NCBI RefSeq assembly: GCF_023715105.1
Contig: NZ_JAMBNO010000017.1
Location: forward strand, 1 to 64,000
Source: Hydrogenophaga intermedia
GTDB taxonomy: Bacteria > Pseudomonadota > Gammaproteobacteria > Burkholderiales > Burkholderiaceae_C
Direction of reading: 5' to 3'
Length of the DNA stretch: 64,000 bases
In this document: piece after piece, positions 17,419 to 29,800 of the stretch
How positions within the stretch are numbered: the stretch's first letter is position 1
How the letters are laid out: the number at the start of each line of letters is the position of its first letter
The notes under the pieces: model-generated
Seen by the model: only the letters and a program-made list of their open reading frames with translations
What the model was told of the DNA's origin: nothing
The model's database searches: none
Made by a program: the position numbers and the translations under genes

Positions 17419-18687
17419 ATGCTGACCCTCGACGCCCACCCGACCGGCCGCCATTTCCTGCAGATTCCCGGCCCCTCCCCCGTGCCCGACCGCATCCTGC
17501 GCGCGATGAGTCTGCCCACCATCGACCACCGCGGCCCGGAGTTCGGGGTGCTCGGCCGCAAGGTGCTGGCCGACATGCAGAAGATCTTCAAGACCCGCCA
17601 CCCGGTCATGATCTACCCCGGCTCGGGCACCGGCGCCTGGGAGGCCGCGCTGGTCAACGTCACCAGCCCGGGCGACCACGTTCTGATGTACGAGACGGGC
17701 CACTTCGCCTTCCTGTGGCACCAGCTGGCCACGCGCCTGGGCCTCAAGGCCGAGGTGGTGAGCCTGCCTGGCACCGAGCACGGCGTACCCGCCAGCTGGC
17801 GCCGCGGCGTGCAGGCCGACCTGATCGAGCAGCGCCTGAAGGCCGACACCGCGCACCACATCAAGGCGGTTTGCGTCGTGCACAACGAGACCTCCACCGG
17901 GGTCACCAGCGACATCGCAGCGGTGCGCCGCGCCATCGACGCCGCGAAGCACCCCGCCCTGCTCTTGGTGGACACCATCTCGGGCCTGGCCGGCGCCGAC
18001 TACCGGCACGACGAGTGGGGCGTGGACGTGACGATCAGCGGCTCGCAGAAGGGCTTGATGCTGCCGCCCGGCATCGGCTTCAACGCGCTCTCGCCCAAGG
18101 CGATCGATGTCAGCCGCCAGGCGACCATGCCGCGTGCCTACTGGGGCTGGCACGAGATGATCGAGATGAACAAGACCGGCTACTGGCCCTCCACCCCCAA
18201 CACCAACCTGCTCTACGGCCTGAGCGAGGCCTGCGACATGCTGCTCGGCCAGGGGCTCGACGTGGTGTTTGCGCGGCACCAGCGCTGGGCCGCCGGTGTG
18301 CGCGCTGCGGTGCGGGCCTGGGGCCTGCCGATCCAGTGCGCCGACGACACGGTGCACTCGCCGATCCTCACCGGCGTGATGACGCCCGAGGGCGTGGACG
18401 CCGACGCGGTGCGCAAGCTCATCTACGAGCGCTTCGACTGCTCGCTCGGCACCGGCCTGGGCAAGATCAAGGGCCGCATGTTCCGCATCGGCCACCTGGG
18501 CGACAGCAACGACCTCACGCTGGTGGCCACCGTTGCCGGCTGCGAGATGGGCCTCAAGCTCGCCGGCGTCAAGCTCGCCGGCTCGGGCGTGCAGGCCATC
18601 ATGGACCACTTCGCAGCCCACCCGGGCGGCCTGCACATGCCGGCGCCCGCCGCGGCGCGCGCCACACCCCAGCCCGCAATGGCCTGA
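17419..18687 (+). CDS. Serine-glyoxylate-type aminotransferase (class V, PLP)
   Basis: 422 residues from the ATG at 17419; the upstream ATG at 17362 falls inside the operator. The protein has the SGAT/AGT signature: IPGPSPVPDRIL at the N-terminus, SGTGAWEAAL for phosphate binding, and the PLP lysine Lys211 in SGSQKG. The family transfers the amino group of serine or alanine to glyoxylate, giving glycine. It starts the plus-strand operon with TRAP transporter, crotonase and CoA-transferase genes. This context suggests catabolism that releases glyoxylate or a related 2-oxoacid. A phosphonate or other amino-acid substrate is also possible. Confidence 0.85.
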   Translation: MLTLDAHPTGRHFLQIPGPSPVPDRILRAMSLPTIDHRGPEFGVLGRKVLADMQKIFKTRHPVMIYPGSGTGAWEAALVNVTSPGDHVLMYETGHFAFLWHQLATRLGLKAEVVSLPGTEHGVPASWRRGVQADLIEQRLKADTAHHIKAVCVVHNETSTGVTSDIAAVRRAIDAAKHPALLLVDTISGLAGADYRHDEWGVDVTISGSQKGLMLPPGIGFNALSPKAIDVSRQATMPRAYWGWHEMIEMNKTGYWPSTPNTNLLYGLSEACDMLLGQGLDVVFARHQRWAAGVRAAVRAWGLPIQCADDTVHSPILTGVMTPEGVDADAVRKLIYERFDCSLGTGLGKIKGRMFRIGHLGDSNDLTLVATVAGCEMGLKLAGVKLAGSGVQAIMDHFAAHPGGLHMPAPAAARATPQPAMA

Positions 18688-18765
18688 CCCACGGATCACG
18701 GTGCCCCGCTGCGTCCGTGGGCGGGGCACGACATCACCGACGGACGACAACCACAGGAGACACGC

Positions 18766-19782
18766 ATGCCTATTCGCCAATGCAACCTCGGCGCCCTCAC
18801 CCGGCGGGCCGTCACCACCGTGCTCGGCGCCTCGGCGCTGCTGCTGGCCAGCGGCGCCGCGCACGCGCAGATGGAGATCAAGCTCGGCCACGTGGGCGGG
18901 CCAGGCTCGCTGTTCGAGCGCTCGGCCAATGAATTCGCACGCCTGGCCAATGAACGCCTGGGCAACAAGGCCAAGGTGGTGGTGTTCGGCTCCAGCCAGC
19001 TCGGCGGCGACTCCGAGATGATGCAGAAGCTGCGCCTGGGCACGCTCGAGCTCTCCATCCCCTCCACCATCATGTCGTCCAACGTGCCGGCCTTTGGCAT
19101 GTTCGAGATGCCCTACCTGGTGAAGAACCGGGACCACATGAAGAAGATCGAGTCCGACATCCTGCGGCCGACCATGTTCCCAATGGCCGAGGAGAAGGGC
19201 TTCAAGATCCTGGGCGTGTGGGAGAACGGGTTCCGCCACATCACCAGCAACGTCAAGCCCATCGTCAAGCCCGAAGACCTCAAGGGCATGAAACTGCGCG
19301 TGCCGCCCGGCGTGTGGCGCGTGAAGATGTTCCAGGCCTACGGGGCCAACCCGTCGCCGATGGCGCTGTCGGAGGTGTTCGTGGCGCTGCAGACCGGCGT
19401 GATGGACGGGCAGGAGAACCCGCTCACGCAGATCTACTCGTCCAAGTTCCAGGAAGTGCAGAAGTTCATGTCGATGACGGGGCACGTGTACACCCCGGCC
19501 TTCCTGGCCGCGGGCTCGCGCAAGTTCAACTCGTTGCCGGCCGATGTGCGCCAGATCCTGGAGAAGACCGCGCAGGACGTGCAGCCCTTCGTGTACCGCA
19601 CCGCGGCTCAGCTCGACGGCGAACTGGTCGACAAGATCAAGGCCGCCGGCACCCAGGTCAACGAGGCCGACAAGAACGCCTTCATCGCCGCCAGCAAGGC
19701 GGTGTACGAGGAGTTCGGCAAGGAAGTGCCGGGCGGTGCCGATCTGGTGAACAAGGCCGTGGCGCTCGGCGCGGCGTTCTGA
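18766..19782 (+). CDS. TRAP transporter periplasmic receptor (DctP family)
   Basis: 338 residues with a signal peptide (Arg-containing start, hydrophobic core TTVLGASALLLASG, cleavage after AHAQ). The mature part is a DctP-fold solute-binding protein (IKLGHVGGPGSLFERSANEF; KGMKLRVPPGVWRVKMF). The Arg in LKGMKLRVP is the conserved carboxylate-binding arginine, so the ligand is probably an organic acid. It is followed by DctQ and DctM genes. A stem-loop at 19793-19812 separates receptor from permease genes and could account for higher receptor expression. Confidence 0.92.
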   Translation: MPIRQCNLGALTRRAVTTVLGASALLLASGAAHAQMEIKLGHVGGPGSLFERSANEFARLANERLGNKAKVVVFGSSQLGGDSEMMQKLRLGTLELSIPSTIMSSNVPAFGMFEMPYLVKNRDHMKKIESDILRPTMFPMAEEKGFKILGVWENGFRHITSNVKPIVKPEDLKGMKLRVPPGVWRVKMFQAYGANPSPMALSEVFVALQTGVMDGQENPLTQIYSSKFQEVQKFMSMTGHVYTPAFLAAGSRKFNSLPADVRQILEKTAQDVQPFVYRTAAQLDGELVDKIKAAGTQVNEADKNAFIAASKAVYEEFGKEVPGGADLVNKAVALGAAF

Positions 19783-19792
19783 CGCCACCGAA

Positions 19793-19818
19793 GGGGCTGC
19801 TGCGGCAGCCCCTTTCTC
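19793..19818 (+). terminator. Stem-loop between dctP-like and dctQ-like genes (attenuating terminator)
   Basis: GGGGCTGC and GCAGCCCC (8 bp) flank a TGCG loop and are followed by TTTCTCTT. It lies between genes of the same operon, so it probably works as a partial terminator or 3' end protector for receptor mRNA. Confidence 0.6.
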
Positions 19819-19870
19819 TTCCCCCGTTGGTTTCCTTTTCTTCCCCCCGCCCTTTTCAAGGGAGCGCACT

Positions 19871-20407
19871 GTGTTCCACACCCTGCGGACCGTATTCGAC
19901 CGCGTGTTGACGGCATTCGTCATCTTTCTGCTGGCCTCGCTGGCGGTCATCGTCCTCATGGGCGTTGCCTATCGCAAGCTCGGCATTCCCATGGTCTGGT
20001 ACGACGAGGTCGCCTCGATCGCGCTGGCCTGGCTCACCTACTACGGCGCCGGGCTGGCCGCGCTCAAGCGCGCGCACATCGGCTTTCCGGGGCTGGTCAA
20101 CGCCATGCCGCCGTCGCTGCGCGTGCCGCTGGTGCTGCTGGGCGAGGGCATCGTCGTGCTGTTCTTCGCGTTGCTGGGCTGGTACGGCTACCAGGTACTG
20201 CTCATCCTGGAGGGAGACGCCATGGTGAGCCTGCCCTGGGTGCCTACACGCCTGACGCAATCGGTCATCCCCATCGGCTCGGCCGTGTTCATCGTGGCCC
20301 AGTTGCTCACCCTGCCCGAATTGCTGCGCCAGGCGCGCGGTGATGGTGTGGTGGACGCCGAGAAGCGCGAAATGGAAAAAGAACTCGAAAGGGCCTTGCA
20401 GCGATGA
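19871..20407 (+). CDS. TRAP transporter small permease (DctQ family)
   Basis: 178 residues from a GTG at 19871, preceded by AAGGGAG. Four hydrophobic helices are visible (about residues 10-32, 46-66, 85-107, 128-148), the usual DctQ layout. VWYDEVASIALAWLTYYGAG is the characteristic segment. It forms the membrane component with DctM. Its stop overlaps the DctM start (ATGA), giving translational coupling. Confidence 0.9.
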   Translation: MFHTLRTVFDRVLTAFVIFLLASLAVIVLMGVAYRKLGIPMVWYDEVASIALAWLTYYGAGLAALKRAHIGFPGLVNAMPPSLRVPLVLLGEGIVVLFFALLGWYGYQVLLILEGDAMVSLPWVPTRLTQSVIPIGSAVFIVAQLLTLPELLRQARGDGVVDAEKREMEKELERALQR

Positions 20408-21687
20408 TGGCGTTCCTGATGTTCCTGGGACTGCTGTCCCTGATCCTGATCAACGTGCCCATCGCCATCGCGCTTGGCGTGGTGGCCATGGCCGCCATGG
20501 TCTTCCACAGCGGCATGGACTCACTACTGAGCGCGGCCATCACCATGTTCACGGGCGCCACCAGCTTTCCGCTGCTGGCCATTCCCTTGTTCGTGCTGGC
20601 CGGCGCCATCATGAATTCGTCGAGCCTGTCACGGCGCCTCATCGCGTTCGCTTCTGCGCTGTTCGGCTTCATCAAGGGCGGGCTGGCGATGGTCAACATC
20701 GGCACCTCGCTGTTCTTCGCCGAGATCTCGGGCTCGGCCGTGGCCGACGTCGCGGCCATGGGCTCGATCCTCATGCCAGCGATGAAGAAGAAGGGGTACC
20801 CGAAGGAGTTCGCCGCGGCCGTGACCTCGTCGTCCGCCACGCTGGCGATCATCATCCCGCCGTCGATCCCCATGATCCTCTACGCGGTGATGGCCGAAAC
20901 CTCGGTGGTGCAACTGTTCGTCGCCGGCATCATCCCCGGCATCCTGGGTGGTGTGGGCATGATGGCCCTGGCCTACTGGTACGCCGTCCGCTACAACTAC
21001 CCGGTGGAAGAGGTGTTCAGCTGGCAGCGCGTCAAGTCCACCTTCAAAGACGCGGCCTGGGCCTTCATGCTGCCGATGATCATCCTGGGCGGCATCTTCG
21101 GTGGTGTGGTGACCGCCACCGAAGGCGCCGCACTCGCGGTGCTGGCGGCCCTGTTCATCGGCGGTGTGATTTACAGGGAACTCAACTGGAAGCACCTGTA
21201 CGAGTCGATGGTGGACGGCGGTGTGCAGACCGCCACCGTGATGTTGCTGGTGGCTGCGTCCGCCCTGCTCGGCCACCTGCTGACCGAGCAGCAAATGCCC
21301 CAGATGCTGGCCACGTGGATTGCCTCGCTCACCGACAACAAGTGGGCGGTGCTGGCCATCCTGAACATCTTCTTCCTGGTGGCGGGCCTGTTCCTGCATT
21401 CGGCCGCGGCCATCATTCTGGTGGTGCCGATCGTGATGCCGCTGGTCAAGGCGGTGGGCATCGACCCGGTGCACTTCGGCCTCATCGTCACGCTCAACCT
21501 GGGTATCGGCCAGCAGACACCGCCCGTGGCGAGCGTGCTGGCCACGGCCTGCTCCATCGCCAAGGCCGACATGTGGAAGGTCACGCGCGTGAACCTGCCC
21601 TTCATCGGCGTGCTCATGGCGCTGCTGCTGCTCGTGACCTACGTGCCCGCGGTACCGCTGTTCCTCGTGGAGTACTTCTACCGTTGA
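20404..21687 (+). CDS. TRAP transporter large permease (DctM family)
   Basis: 427 residues, very hydrophobic with about 11-12 membrane segments. Family hallmarks include PLLAIPLFVLAGAIMNSS, SGSAVADVAAMGSILMPAM and the Pro-rich IIIPPSIPMILYAVM. It is the Na+-coupled transport subunit. The downstream crotonase gene begins at a TTG overlapping this stop codon. Complete DctPQM sets like this import carboxylates or related acids; the ligand is unknown here. Confidence 0.93.
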   Translation: MMAFLMFLGLLSLILINVPIAIALGVVAMAAMVFHSGMDSLLSAAITMFTGATSFPLLAIPLFVLAGAIMNSSSLSRRLIAFASALFGFIKGGLAMVNIGTSLFFAEISGSAVADVAAMGSILMPAMKKKGYPKEFAAAVTSSSATLAIIIPPSIPMILYAVMAETSVVQLFVAGIIPGILGGVGMMALAYWYAVRYNYPVEEVFSWQRVKSTFKDAAWAFMLPMIILGGIFGGVVTATEGAALAVLAALFIGGVIYRELNWKHLYESMVDGGVQTATVMLLVAASALLGHLLTEQQMPQMLATWIASLTDNKWAVLAILNIFFLVAGLFLHSAAAIILVVPIVMPLVKAVGIDPVHFGLIVTLNLGIGQQTPPVASVLATACSIAKADMWKVTRVNLPFIGVLMALLLLVTYVPAVPLFLVEYFYR

Positions 21688-22472
21688 GCACGAACACCGA
21701 CAGCGGCACCGTGAGGTTGCAGATCGAGGCTGGCGTGGCCTCGATCACTTTCGACCGCCCCCAGGCGCGCAACGCGATGACCTGGGACATGTACCAGCAG
21801 CTCGCTGCAATCTGCACACGGTTGGCGGATGATCGCTCGGTGCGTGCGGTGGTGTTTCGCGGTGCGGGTGGGCAGGCTTTTGTGGCGGGCACCGACATCG
21901 AGCAGTTCACCGCGTTCACATCGGGCGAAGACGGCGTGGCCTACGAGCGGCAGATCGAGGCTCGCGTATCGCAGCTGTGCGCGCTGCCCATGCCCACGGT
22001 GGCGCTGGTGGAGGGCTGGTGCGTGGGCGGCGGTTTGGCCATTGCCACGGCGTGCGATTTCCGTGTGGCCACGCCCAGCGCCCGGTTTGGCGTTCCCATT
22101 GCCAAGACGCTGGGCAATTGCCTGTCGATCCAGAACGTGGCGCGCTTGCGCGCGGCCTTCGGGCACCAGCGCACGCGGCGCATGTTGATGATGGCCGAGC
22201 TGATTGGCGCCGACGAAGCGCTGGCCTGCGGCTACCTGCACGCGGTGGCCGAGACGGACGCCATCAACGCAACCGCCCAGGCCCTGGTGCAGCAGCTGGT
22301 GGCGCTGGCGCCGGTGACACAGCGTGTGAGCAAGGCCGCGCTGGATCGACTGGCCACGCACGACCTGGCCAACGCCGACGACCTGATCCGCGCGGCCTAC
22401 GGCAGCGCCGACTTCCACGAGGGCGTGGCCGCCTTCGTGGCCAAACGACCGCCGGTGTGGAGAGGCGAATGA
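21684..22472 (+). CDS. Crotonase-family protein (enoyl-CoA hydratase/isomerase fold), atypical active site
   Basis: 262 residues from a TTG at 21684 that overlaps the dctM stop and has GGAG 11 bases upstream; GTG at 21711 is an alternative. Oxyanion-hole segments are present: AFVAGTDIEQF and GWCVGGGLAIATACDFRVA. The position of the first catalytic Glu of enoyl-CoA hydratase (usual context FGxPE) reads FGVPIAKTLGN, so that Glu is missing. The reaction may therefore be something other than hydration. It is coupled by ATGA to the CoA-transferase gene, suggesting that the CoA-transferase supplies its thioester substrate. Confidence 0.82.
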   Translation: MSTNTDSGTVRLQIEAGVASITFDRPQARNAMTWDMYQQLAAICTRLADDRSVRAVVFRGAGGQAFVAGTDIEQFTAFTSGEDGVAYERQIEARVSQLCALPMPTVALVEGWCVGGGLAIATACDFRVATPSARFGVPIAKTLGNCLSIQNVARLRAAFGHQRTRRMLMMAELIGADEALACGYLHAVAETDAINATAQALVQQLVALAPVTQRVSKAALDRLATHDLANADDLIRAAYGSADFHEGVAAFVAKRPPVWRGE

Positions 22473-23704
22473 ACCGCAAGACCAACCGCAACACCACCGG
22501 TCCGCTGTCGGGCGTGCGCGTCCTCGAAATCACGCAGATCATGTCGGGCCCCACCTGCGGCCTGCTGCTGGCCGATCTGGGCGCCGACGTGATCAAGATC
22601 GAGAAGACCCAGGGCGGCGATGACGCGCGCGGCTACCGCGACCCGCAGGTGGGCGGCGTCTCGGGCCCGTTCATGATGATGAACCGCAACAAGCGCGGCC
22701 TCGCGCTGGATCTCAAGAGCGAACAGGGCCGCGCCCTGCTGCTGCGCATGGTGAAGCAGGCCGACGTGCTGGTGGAAAACTTCCGCGGCGGCACCATGGA
22801 CAAGCTGGGCCTGGGGTACGAGGTGCTCAAGGCACACAACCCGGGCCTCATTTACTGCGCCATCACCGGCTACGGGCGCAGCGGACCGTACGCCGACAAG
22901 GGCGGCTTCGACCTCATCGCGCAGGGCTTTGCGGGGCTGATGTCGGTCACCGGCGAGCCGGGACGCCCGCCGGTGAAAAGTGGCAGCGCGGTGTCGGACA
23001 TGAACGCCGGCATCCTGGCGGCGCTGGGCATCCTGGCCGCCTACATCCACAAGCTCAAGACCGGTGAGGGTCAGGTGGTCGACACCTCACTGAGCGACGC
23101 CGCGCTGCAGCAGACCTACTGGCACGCGGCGGTGTGGTTCGCCACGCAGCAATCGCCACAGCCCACCGGCTCAGCCCACCTGCTCACGGCGCCCTACCAG
23201 GCGTTCGAGGCAAGCGATGGGTGGATCAACATCGGCGGCGCCAACCAGACCAACTGGGAGCGCATCTGCGACGTGCTGGGCCACCCCGACTGGAAGACCG
23301 ACGCGCGCTTTGCCACCAACCGCGACCGCATGGTCCACCTGGACGAACTCGTGGATCTGATGAACGCGGTGGTGCGCACACGCACCCGGGCCGAATGGCA
23401 GGCCGCGTTCGACGCCGCGGGCGTGCCGGCTGGCCCGGTGCACACGATCGGCGAGGCACTGAGCCATCCGCAGACGCTCGCGCGCGGCATGGTGGTCGAC
23501 CTGGTACACCCGCAGGCCGGCCCGACCCGCGCCATCGGCTGTCCCATCCATTTCTCGGCTTCGCCCGAACGCACCAGCACGCCCGCGCCGCTGCTGGGGC
23601 AGCACACGCGCGAGGTGCTGCAGGCGTTCGGCCTGGACGCGGCCGAGATCGATGCACTGCTGGCCGCCGGCGTGGTCAGTGAACCGGCACCCCCTCAGGC
23701 CTGA
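22469..23704 (+). CDS. Class III CoA-transferase (CaiB/BaiF family)
   Basis: 411 residues from the ATG at 22469, overlapping the previous stop. The N-terminal SGPTCGLLLADLGADVIKIE and the Asp in GGFDLIAQGFAGLMS (about residue 147, aligned with the catalytic Asp) are family hallmarks. Such enzymes move CoA from succinyl-CoA, acetyl-CoA or formyl-CoA to a carboxylate. As last gene of the operon it probably activates the imported acid. The exact acid cannot be predicted. Confidence 0.9.
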   Translation: MNRKTNRNTTGPLSGVRVLEITQIMSGPTCGLLLADLGADVIKIEKTQGGDDARGYRDPQVGGVSGPFMMMNRNKRGLALDLKSEQGRALLLRMVKQADVLVENFRGGTMDKLGLGYEVLKAHNPGLIYCAITGYGRSGPYADKGGFDLIAQGFAGLMSVTGEPGRPPVKSGSAVSDMNAGILAALGILAAYIHKLKTGEGQVVDTSLSDAALQQTYWHAAVWFATQQSPQPTGSAHLLTAPYQAFEASDGWINIGGANQTNWERICDVLGHPDWKTDARFATNRDRMVHLDELVDLMNAVVRTRTRAEWQAAFDAAGVPAGPVHTIGEALSHPQTLARGMVVDLVHPQAGPTRAIGCPIHFSASPERTSTPAPLLGQHTREVLQAFGLDAAEIDALLAAGVVSEPAPPQA

Positions 23705-23731
23705 GCCCTTCGACAAGCTCAGGGCGAACGG
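23701..23731. repeat. Dispersed intergenic palindromic repeat
   Basis: CTGAGC-N10-GCTCAG (6-bp stem) overlaps a second possible stem GCCCT/AGGGC. The core, containing CCCTTCGACAAGCTCAGGGC, is a sequence I associate with repeated intergenic elements in Burkholderiales and other Proteobacteria. It lies between the convergent CoA-transferase and alaS genes. Confidence 0.6.
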
Positions 23732-23741
23732 GTGGCCGGCC

Positions 23742-26363
<2,622 letters not shown>

Positions 26364-26558
26364 GGGGGCCTTGGAGTCTGGGAATGCGATGGGGGCGGCG
26401 GCGGGGAAGGCCGCGCATAGCCCGCCATTTTCTCCCATGCCGGGGTGGCCCGCGCGGGATCGTCGCCAGCGGCACTGCGCACACCGGGGCAAAGGGCTAT
26501 CCTGTGTGGCTTGGCAGCCGCAGCGCCGCCCCCCGAACACCTGCTGGAGACGCACACC

Positions 26559-28037
26559 ATGGACATGAAGACCTCCCCCCTGGGCCTGCTGAACGACCCA
26601 AGCCTGCTCAAGACCGACGGCCTGATCAACGGCCAGTGGGTCAAGGGCGCCAGCCGCTTCGACGTGCACGACCCGGCCACCGGCCTGAAGCTCGCCGACG
26701 TGGCGAACCTGGGCCCTGCCGACGCCGAAGCGGCCATCGCCGCGGCCGACAAGGCCTGGCCGGCCTGGCGTGCCAAGACCGCGAAGGAGCGCGCCAACAT
26801 CCTGCGCAAGTGGTACGACCTGCTGATGGCCAACCAGGAAGACCTGGGCCGCATCCTCACCGCCGAGCAGGGCAAGCCCTTCGCCGAAGGCAAGGGCGAA
26901 ATCGCCTACGGCGCGAGCTTTGTCGAGTGGTTTGCCGAAGAAGCCAAGCGCGTCAATGGCGAAACGCTGCCCACCTTCGACAACAACCGCCGCCTGCTGG
27001 TGCTCAAGCAACCCATCGGCGTGTGCGCAGCCATCACACCCTGGAACTTCCCGCTCGCCATGATCACGCGCAAGGTGGCGCCGGCACTGGCCGCGGGCTG
27101 CCCGGTGGTCATCAAGCCGGCCGAACTCACGCCGCTGACCGCGCTGGCCGCGGCCGAGCTCGCGCTGCGCGCCGGCATTCCGGCCGGTGTGCTCAACGTG
27201 CTGTCGGCCGACAGCGCCAACAGCGTCGCCATCGGCAAGGTGCTGTGCGCGAGCGACACCGTGCGCCACCTGAGCTTCACCGGCTCCACCGAGGTCGGCC
27301 GCATCCTGATGGCGCAGTGCGCGCCCACCGTGAAGAAGCTCAGCCTGGAACTCGGCGGCAACGCGCCCTTCATCGTGTTCGACGACGCCGACATCGACTC
27401 GGCCGTGGAAGGCGCGCTCGCCAGCAAGTACCGCAACGCGGGCCAGACCTGCGTGTGTGCCAACCGCTTCTACGTGCAGGCCGGCGTGTACGACCAGTTC
27501 GTGCAGAAGTTCGCCGCCCGCGTGAAGGCGTTCAAGGTCGGCAACGGCTTCGAGGATGGCGTGGTGCAAGGCCCGCTGATCGAGGACGCCGCGGTGGAGA
27601 AGGTACAGCGCCACGTGGCCGATGCCGTGGCCAAGGGCGGTACCGTGGTGGCGGGCGGCAAGAAGCTGCAGGGCCAGTTCTTCGAGCCCACCGTGGTGGC
27701 CAACGCCACGGCCGACATGCTGTGCGCGCGCGAGGAAACCTTCGGCCCCTTCGCGCCGGTGTTCAAGTTCAACACCGAGCAGGAAGCGATCGACGCGGCG
27801 AACTACACCGAGTTCGGCCTTGCGAGCTACTTCTACAGCCGCGACGTGGGCCGCATCTTCCGCGTGAGCGAAGCGCTGGAATACGGCATGGTTGGCATCA
27901 ACGTCGGCATCCTGGCCACCGAGCACGTGCCGTTTGGTGGCGTGAAGCAATCCGGCCTGGGCCGCGAGGGCTCGCACCACGGCATGGACGATTACGTGGA
28001 GATCAAGTACCTGTGCGTCGGCGACGTGCTCAAGTGA
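26559..28037 (+). CDS. gabD: NAD(P)-dependent succinate-semialdehyde dehydrogenase
   Basis: 492 residues from the ATG at 26559 (CTGGAG upstream). ALDH hallmarks: [37 protein letters not shown] with the general-base Glu, and the nucleophile Cys in [12 protein letters not shown]. The CVCANR context and [15 protein letters not shown] are typical of the GabD (SSADH) subfamily, which oxidises succinate semialdehyde to succinate in GABA degradation. Divergent from alaS. The gamma-glutamyltransferase-like gene follows with its GTG overlapping this stop or its ATG 9 bases on. Confidence 0.87.
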   Translation: MDMKTSPLGLLNDPSLLKTDGLINGQWVKGASRFDVHDPATGLKLADVANLGPADAEAAIAAADKAWPAWRAKTAKERANILRKWYDLLMANQEDLGRILTAEQGKPFAEGKGEIAYGASFVEWFAEEAKRVNGETLPTFDNNRRLLVLKQPIGVCAAITPWNFPLAMITRKVAPALAAGCPVVIKPAELTPLTALAAAELALRAGIPAGVLNVLSADSANSVAIGKVLCASDTVRHLSFTGSTEVGRILMAQCAPTVKKLSLELGGNAPFIVFDDADIDSAVEGALASKYRNAGQTCVCANRFYVQAGVYDQFVQKFAARVKAFKVGNGFEDGVVQGPLIEDAAVEKVQRHVADAVAKGGTVVAGGKKLQGQFFEPTVVANATADMLCAREETFGPFAPVFKFNTEQEAIDAANYTEFGLASYFYSRDVGRIFRVSEALEYGMVGINVGILATEHVPFGGVKQSGLGREGSHHGMDDYVEIKYLCVGDVLK

Positions 28038-28045
28038 CGTCGCGC

Positions 28046-29650
28046 ATGTTCAAGGACTGGCACAACCCTTACCCGGTTTCGCGTGCGCCGCTGATGGCGC
28101 GCAATGTGGTGGCCACCTCGCAGCCGCTGGCTGCGCAGGCGGGGCTGCGCATGCTGCTCAAGGGCGGCAACGCCATCGACGCGGCGGTGGCCGCGGCCGC
28201 TGCGCTCACGGTGGTGGAGCCTTGCTCCAACGGGCTGGGCAGCGACAACTTCGCCATCGTGTGGGACGGCGAGCGACTGCAGGGCATGAATTCCTCGGGC
28301 GTGGCGCCCGCGGGCTGGAGCCCGGAGTACTTTCGCGACAAGCACGGCCAGATTCCGCTGCGCGGCTTCGACGCCGTGACCGTGCCCGGCGCCGTGGCGG
28401 GTTGGGCCGCGTTGTCACAGCGCTTCGGCGCCCTGCCCTTTGCCGACCTGATGGAGCCCGCCATCGAACTGGCCGAGCGCGGCCACGCCGTGGCGCCGGT
28501 GATTGCCGACAAGTGGGCGCGCGCCATGCCGCTGCTGCACGACAAGCCGGGCTTCGCACAGGCCTTCCTGCCGCGCGGGCGCGCGCCGCTGCCTGGCGAG
28601 CGCTTCGTGTTCGCCGAGGCGGGCCGCGCGCTGCGGGCAATCGCCGAGACGCGCGGCGAGGCTTTCTACCGCGGTGAGATCGCCCACGCCATCGACGCCT
28701 TCGCGCGCGAGCACGGCGCGCAGCTGCGCGCCAGCGACCTGGCCGCGCACGAGGTGCTGTGGACCGACACCATCACCACGCCCTTCGCCGGCCACACCGT
28801 GCACGAGCTGCCGCCCAACGGCCAGGGCATTGCCGCGCTGATGGCGCTGGGCATGCTCGAGCAGCTCGACATCGGCCGCTTCGGGCCCGACAGCGTGGAA
28901 GGCACACACCTGCAGATCGAGGCCATCAAGCTCGCCTTTGCCGACACCTACCGCTGGGTGGGCGACGAACGCTTCATGACCGAGGTGCGCGCCGCCGACC
29001 TTCTGGACCCCGTCTACCTGCGCGAACGTGCGCGCCGGATCGACCCGAAGCGCGCCATCGACCCCGGCCCGGGCCGCCCGCCGCAGGGCGGCACGGTGTA
29101 CCTCACCACCGCCGACGCGCAAGGCCGCATGGTGAGCTTCATCCAGAGCAACTACCTGGGCTTTGGCAGCGGCGTGGTGGTGCCCGGCTGGGGTGTGAGC
29201 CTGCAGAACCGCGGCCACGGCTTCACCCTGCAAGACGGTCACCCCAACCAGGTGGCACCCGGCAAGCGCCCCTTTCACACCATCATCCCGGGCTTCCTCA
29301 GCCGCGACGGCCAACCCGTGATGGGTTTTGGCGTGATGGGCGCCAACATGCAACCGCAAGGCCACGTGCAGACCCTCGTGCGCATGCTGGTTCACGGCCA
29401 GCAGCCACAAGCCGCCTGCGACGCGCCGCGCTGGAAGTGGGGTCAGAGCCTGGACGTGGATTTCGAACCCACCATGGCCCCCGCCCTGCGCGAAGGCCTC
29501 AAGGTCCTCGGCCACCGCTTCGAACCCGCGGCCGACAGCTACCTCGACTTCGGCAGCGGCCAGTTCATCGCGCGCTTGAGCGATGACCTGGAGGACGGCT
29601 ACGTAGCTGCCAGCGACTCGCGGCGGGACGGACAGGCGGTGGGGTTTTGA
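28046..29650 (+). CDS. Gamma-glutamyltransferase family protein (Ntn hydrolase)
   Basis: 534 residues from the ATG at 28046; a GTG at 28034 overlapping the gabD stop is the alternative. The large-subunit part has [20 protein letters not shown] and [11 protein letters not shown]. The self-cleaving Thr that begins the small subunit is expected at [15 protein letters not shown], and NRGHGF and [12 protein letters not shown] follow as in the family. No signal peptide is visible, so it looks cytoplasmic, like many GGT-like acylases and amidases. The link to GABA or gamma-glutamyl-amine turnover with gabD is inference. Confidence 0.87.
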   Translation: MFKDWHNPYPVSRAPLMARNVVATSQPLAAQAGLRMLLKGGNAIDAAVAAAAALTVVEPCSNGLGSDNFAIVWDGERLQGMNSSGVAPAGWSPEYFRDKHGQIPLRGFDAVTVPGAVAGWAALSQRFGALPFADLMEPAIELAERGHAVAPVIADKWARAMPLLHDKPGFAQAFLPRGRAPLPGERFVFAEAGRALRAIAETRGEAFYRGEIAHAIDAFAREHGAQLRASDLAAHEVLWTDTITTPFAGHTVHELPPNGQGIAALMALGMLEQLDIGRFGPDSVEGTHLQIEAIKLAFADTYRWVGDERFMTEVRAADLLDPVYLRERARRIDPKRAIDPGPGRPPQGGTVYLTTADAQGRMVSFIQSNYLGFGSGVVVPGWGVSLQNRGHGFTLQDGHPNQVAPGKRPFHTIIPGFLSRDGQPVMGFGVMGANMQPQGHVQTLVRMLVHGQQPQAACDAPRWKWGQSLDVDFEPTMAPALREGLKVLGHRFEPAADSYLDFGSGQFIARLSDDLEDGYVAASDSRRDGQAVGF

Positions 29651-29800
29651 ACGCAGCTTTGTCGGCAGGATTTACACCCACGGGGGTATCCGATCGCGCC
29701 ATCGTGCCAACTGTTTGATTTTTCACGGATTCCCCGAGCAGGCACAGCTGATGCATGGAGTTGGCAGGCAATTCGCCTGTGTCAAATCTTTGGAGGCTCC

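Noticed and set aside
17290-19959. An 889-codon minus-strand open frame opposite the aminotransferase and TRAP receptor genes
   Set aside because: Same shadow-frame composition; the plus-strand genes have clear motifs, starts and ribosome-binding sites.
26364-27980. In-frame N-terminal extension of alaS of over 500 codons
   Set aside because: AlaRS begins at the conserved segment after the ATG at 26363; the extension is antisense to the gabD-like gene.
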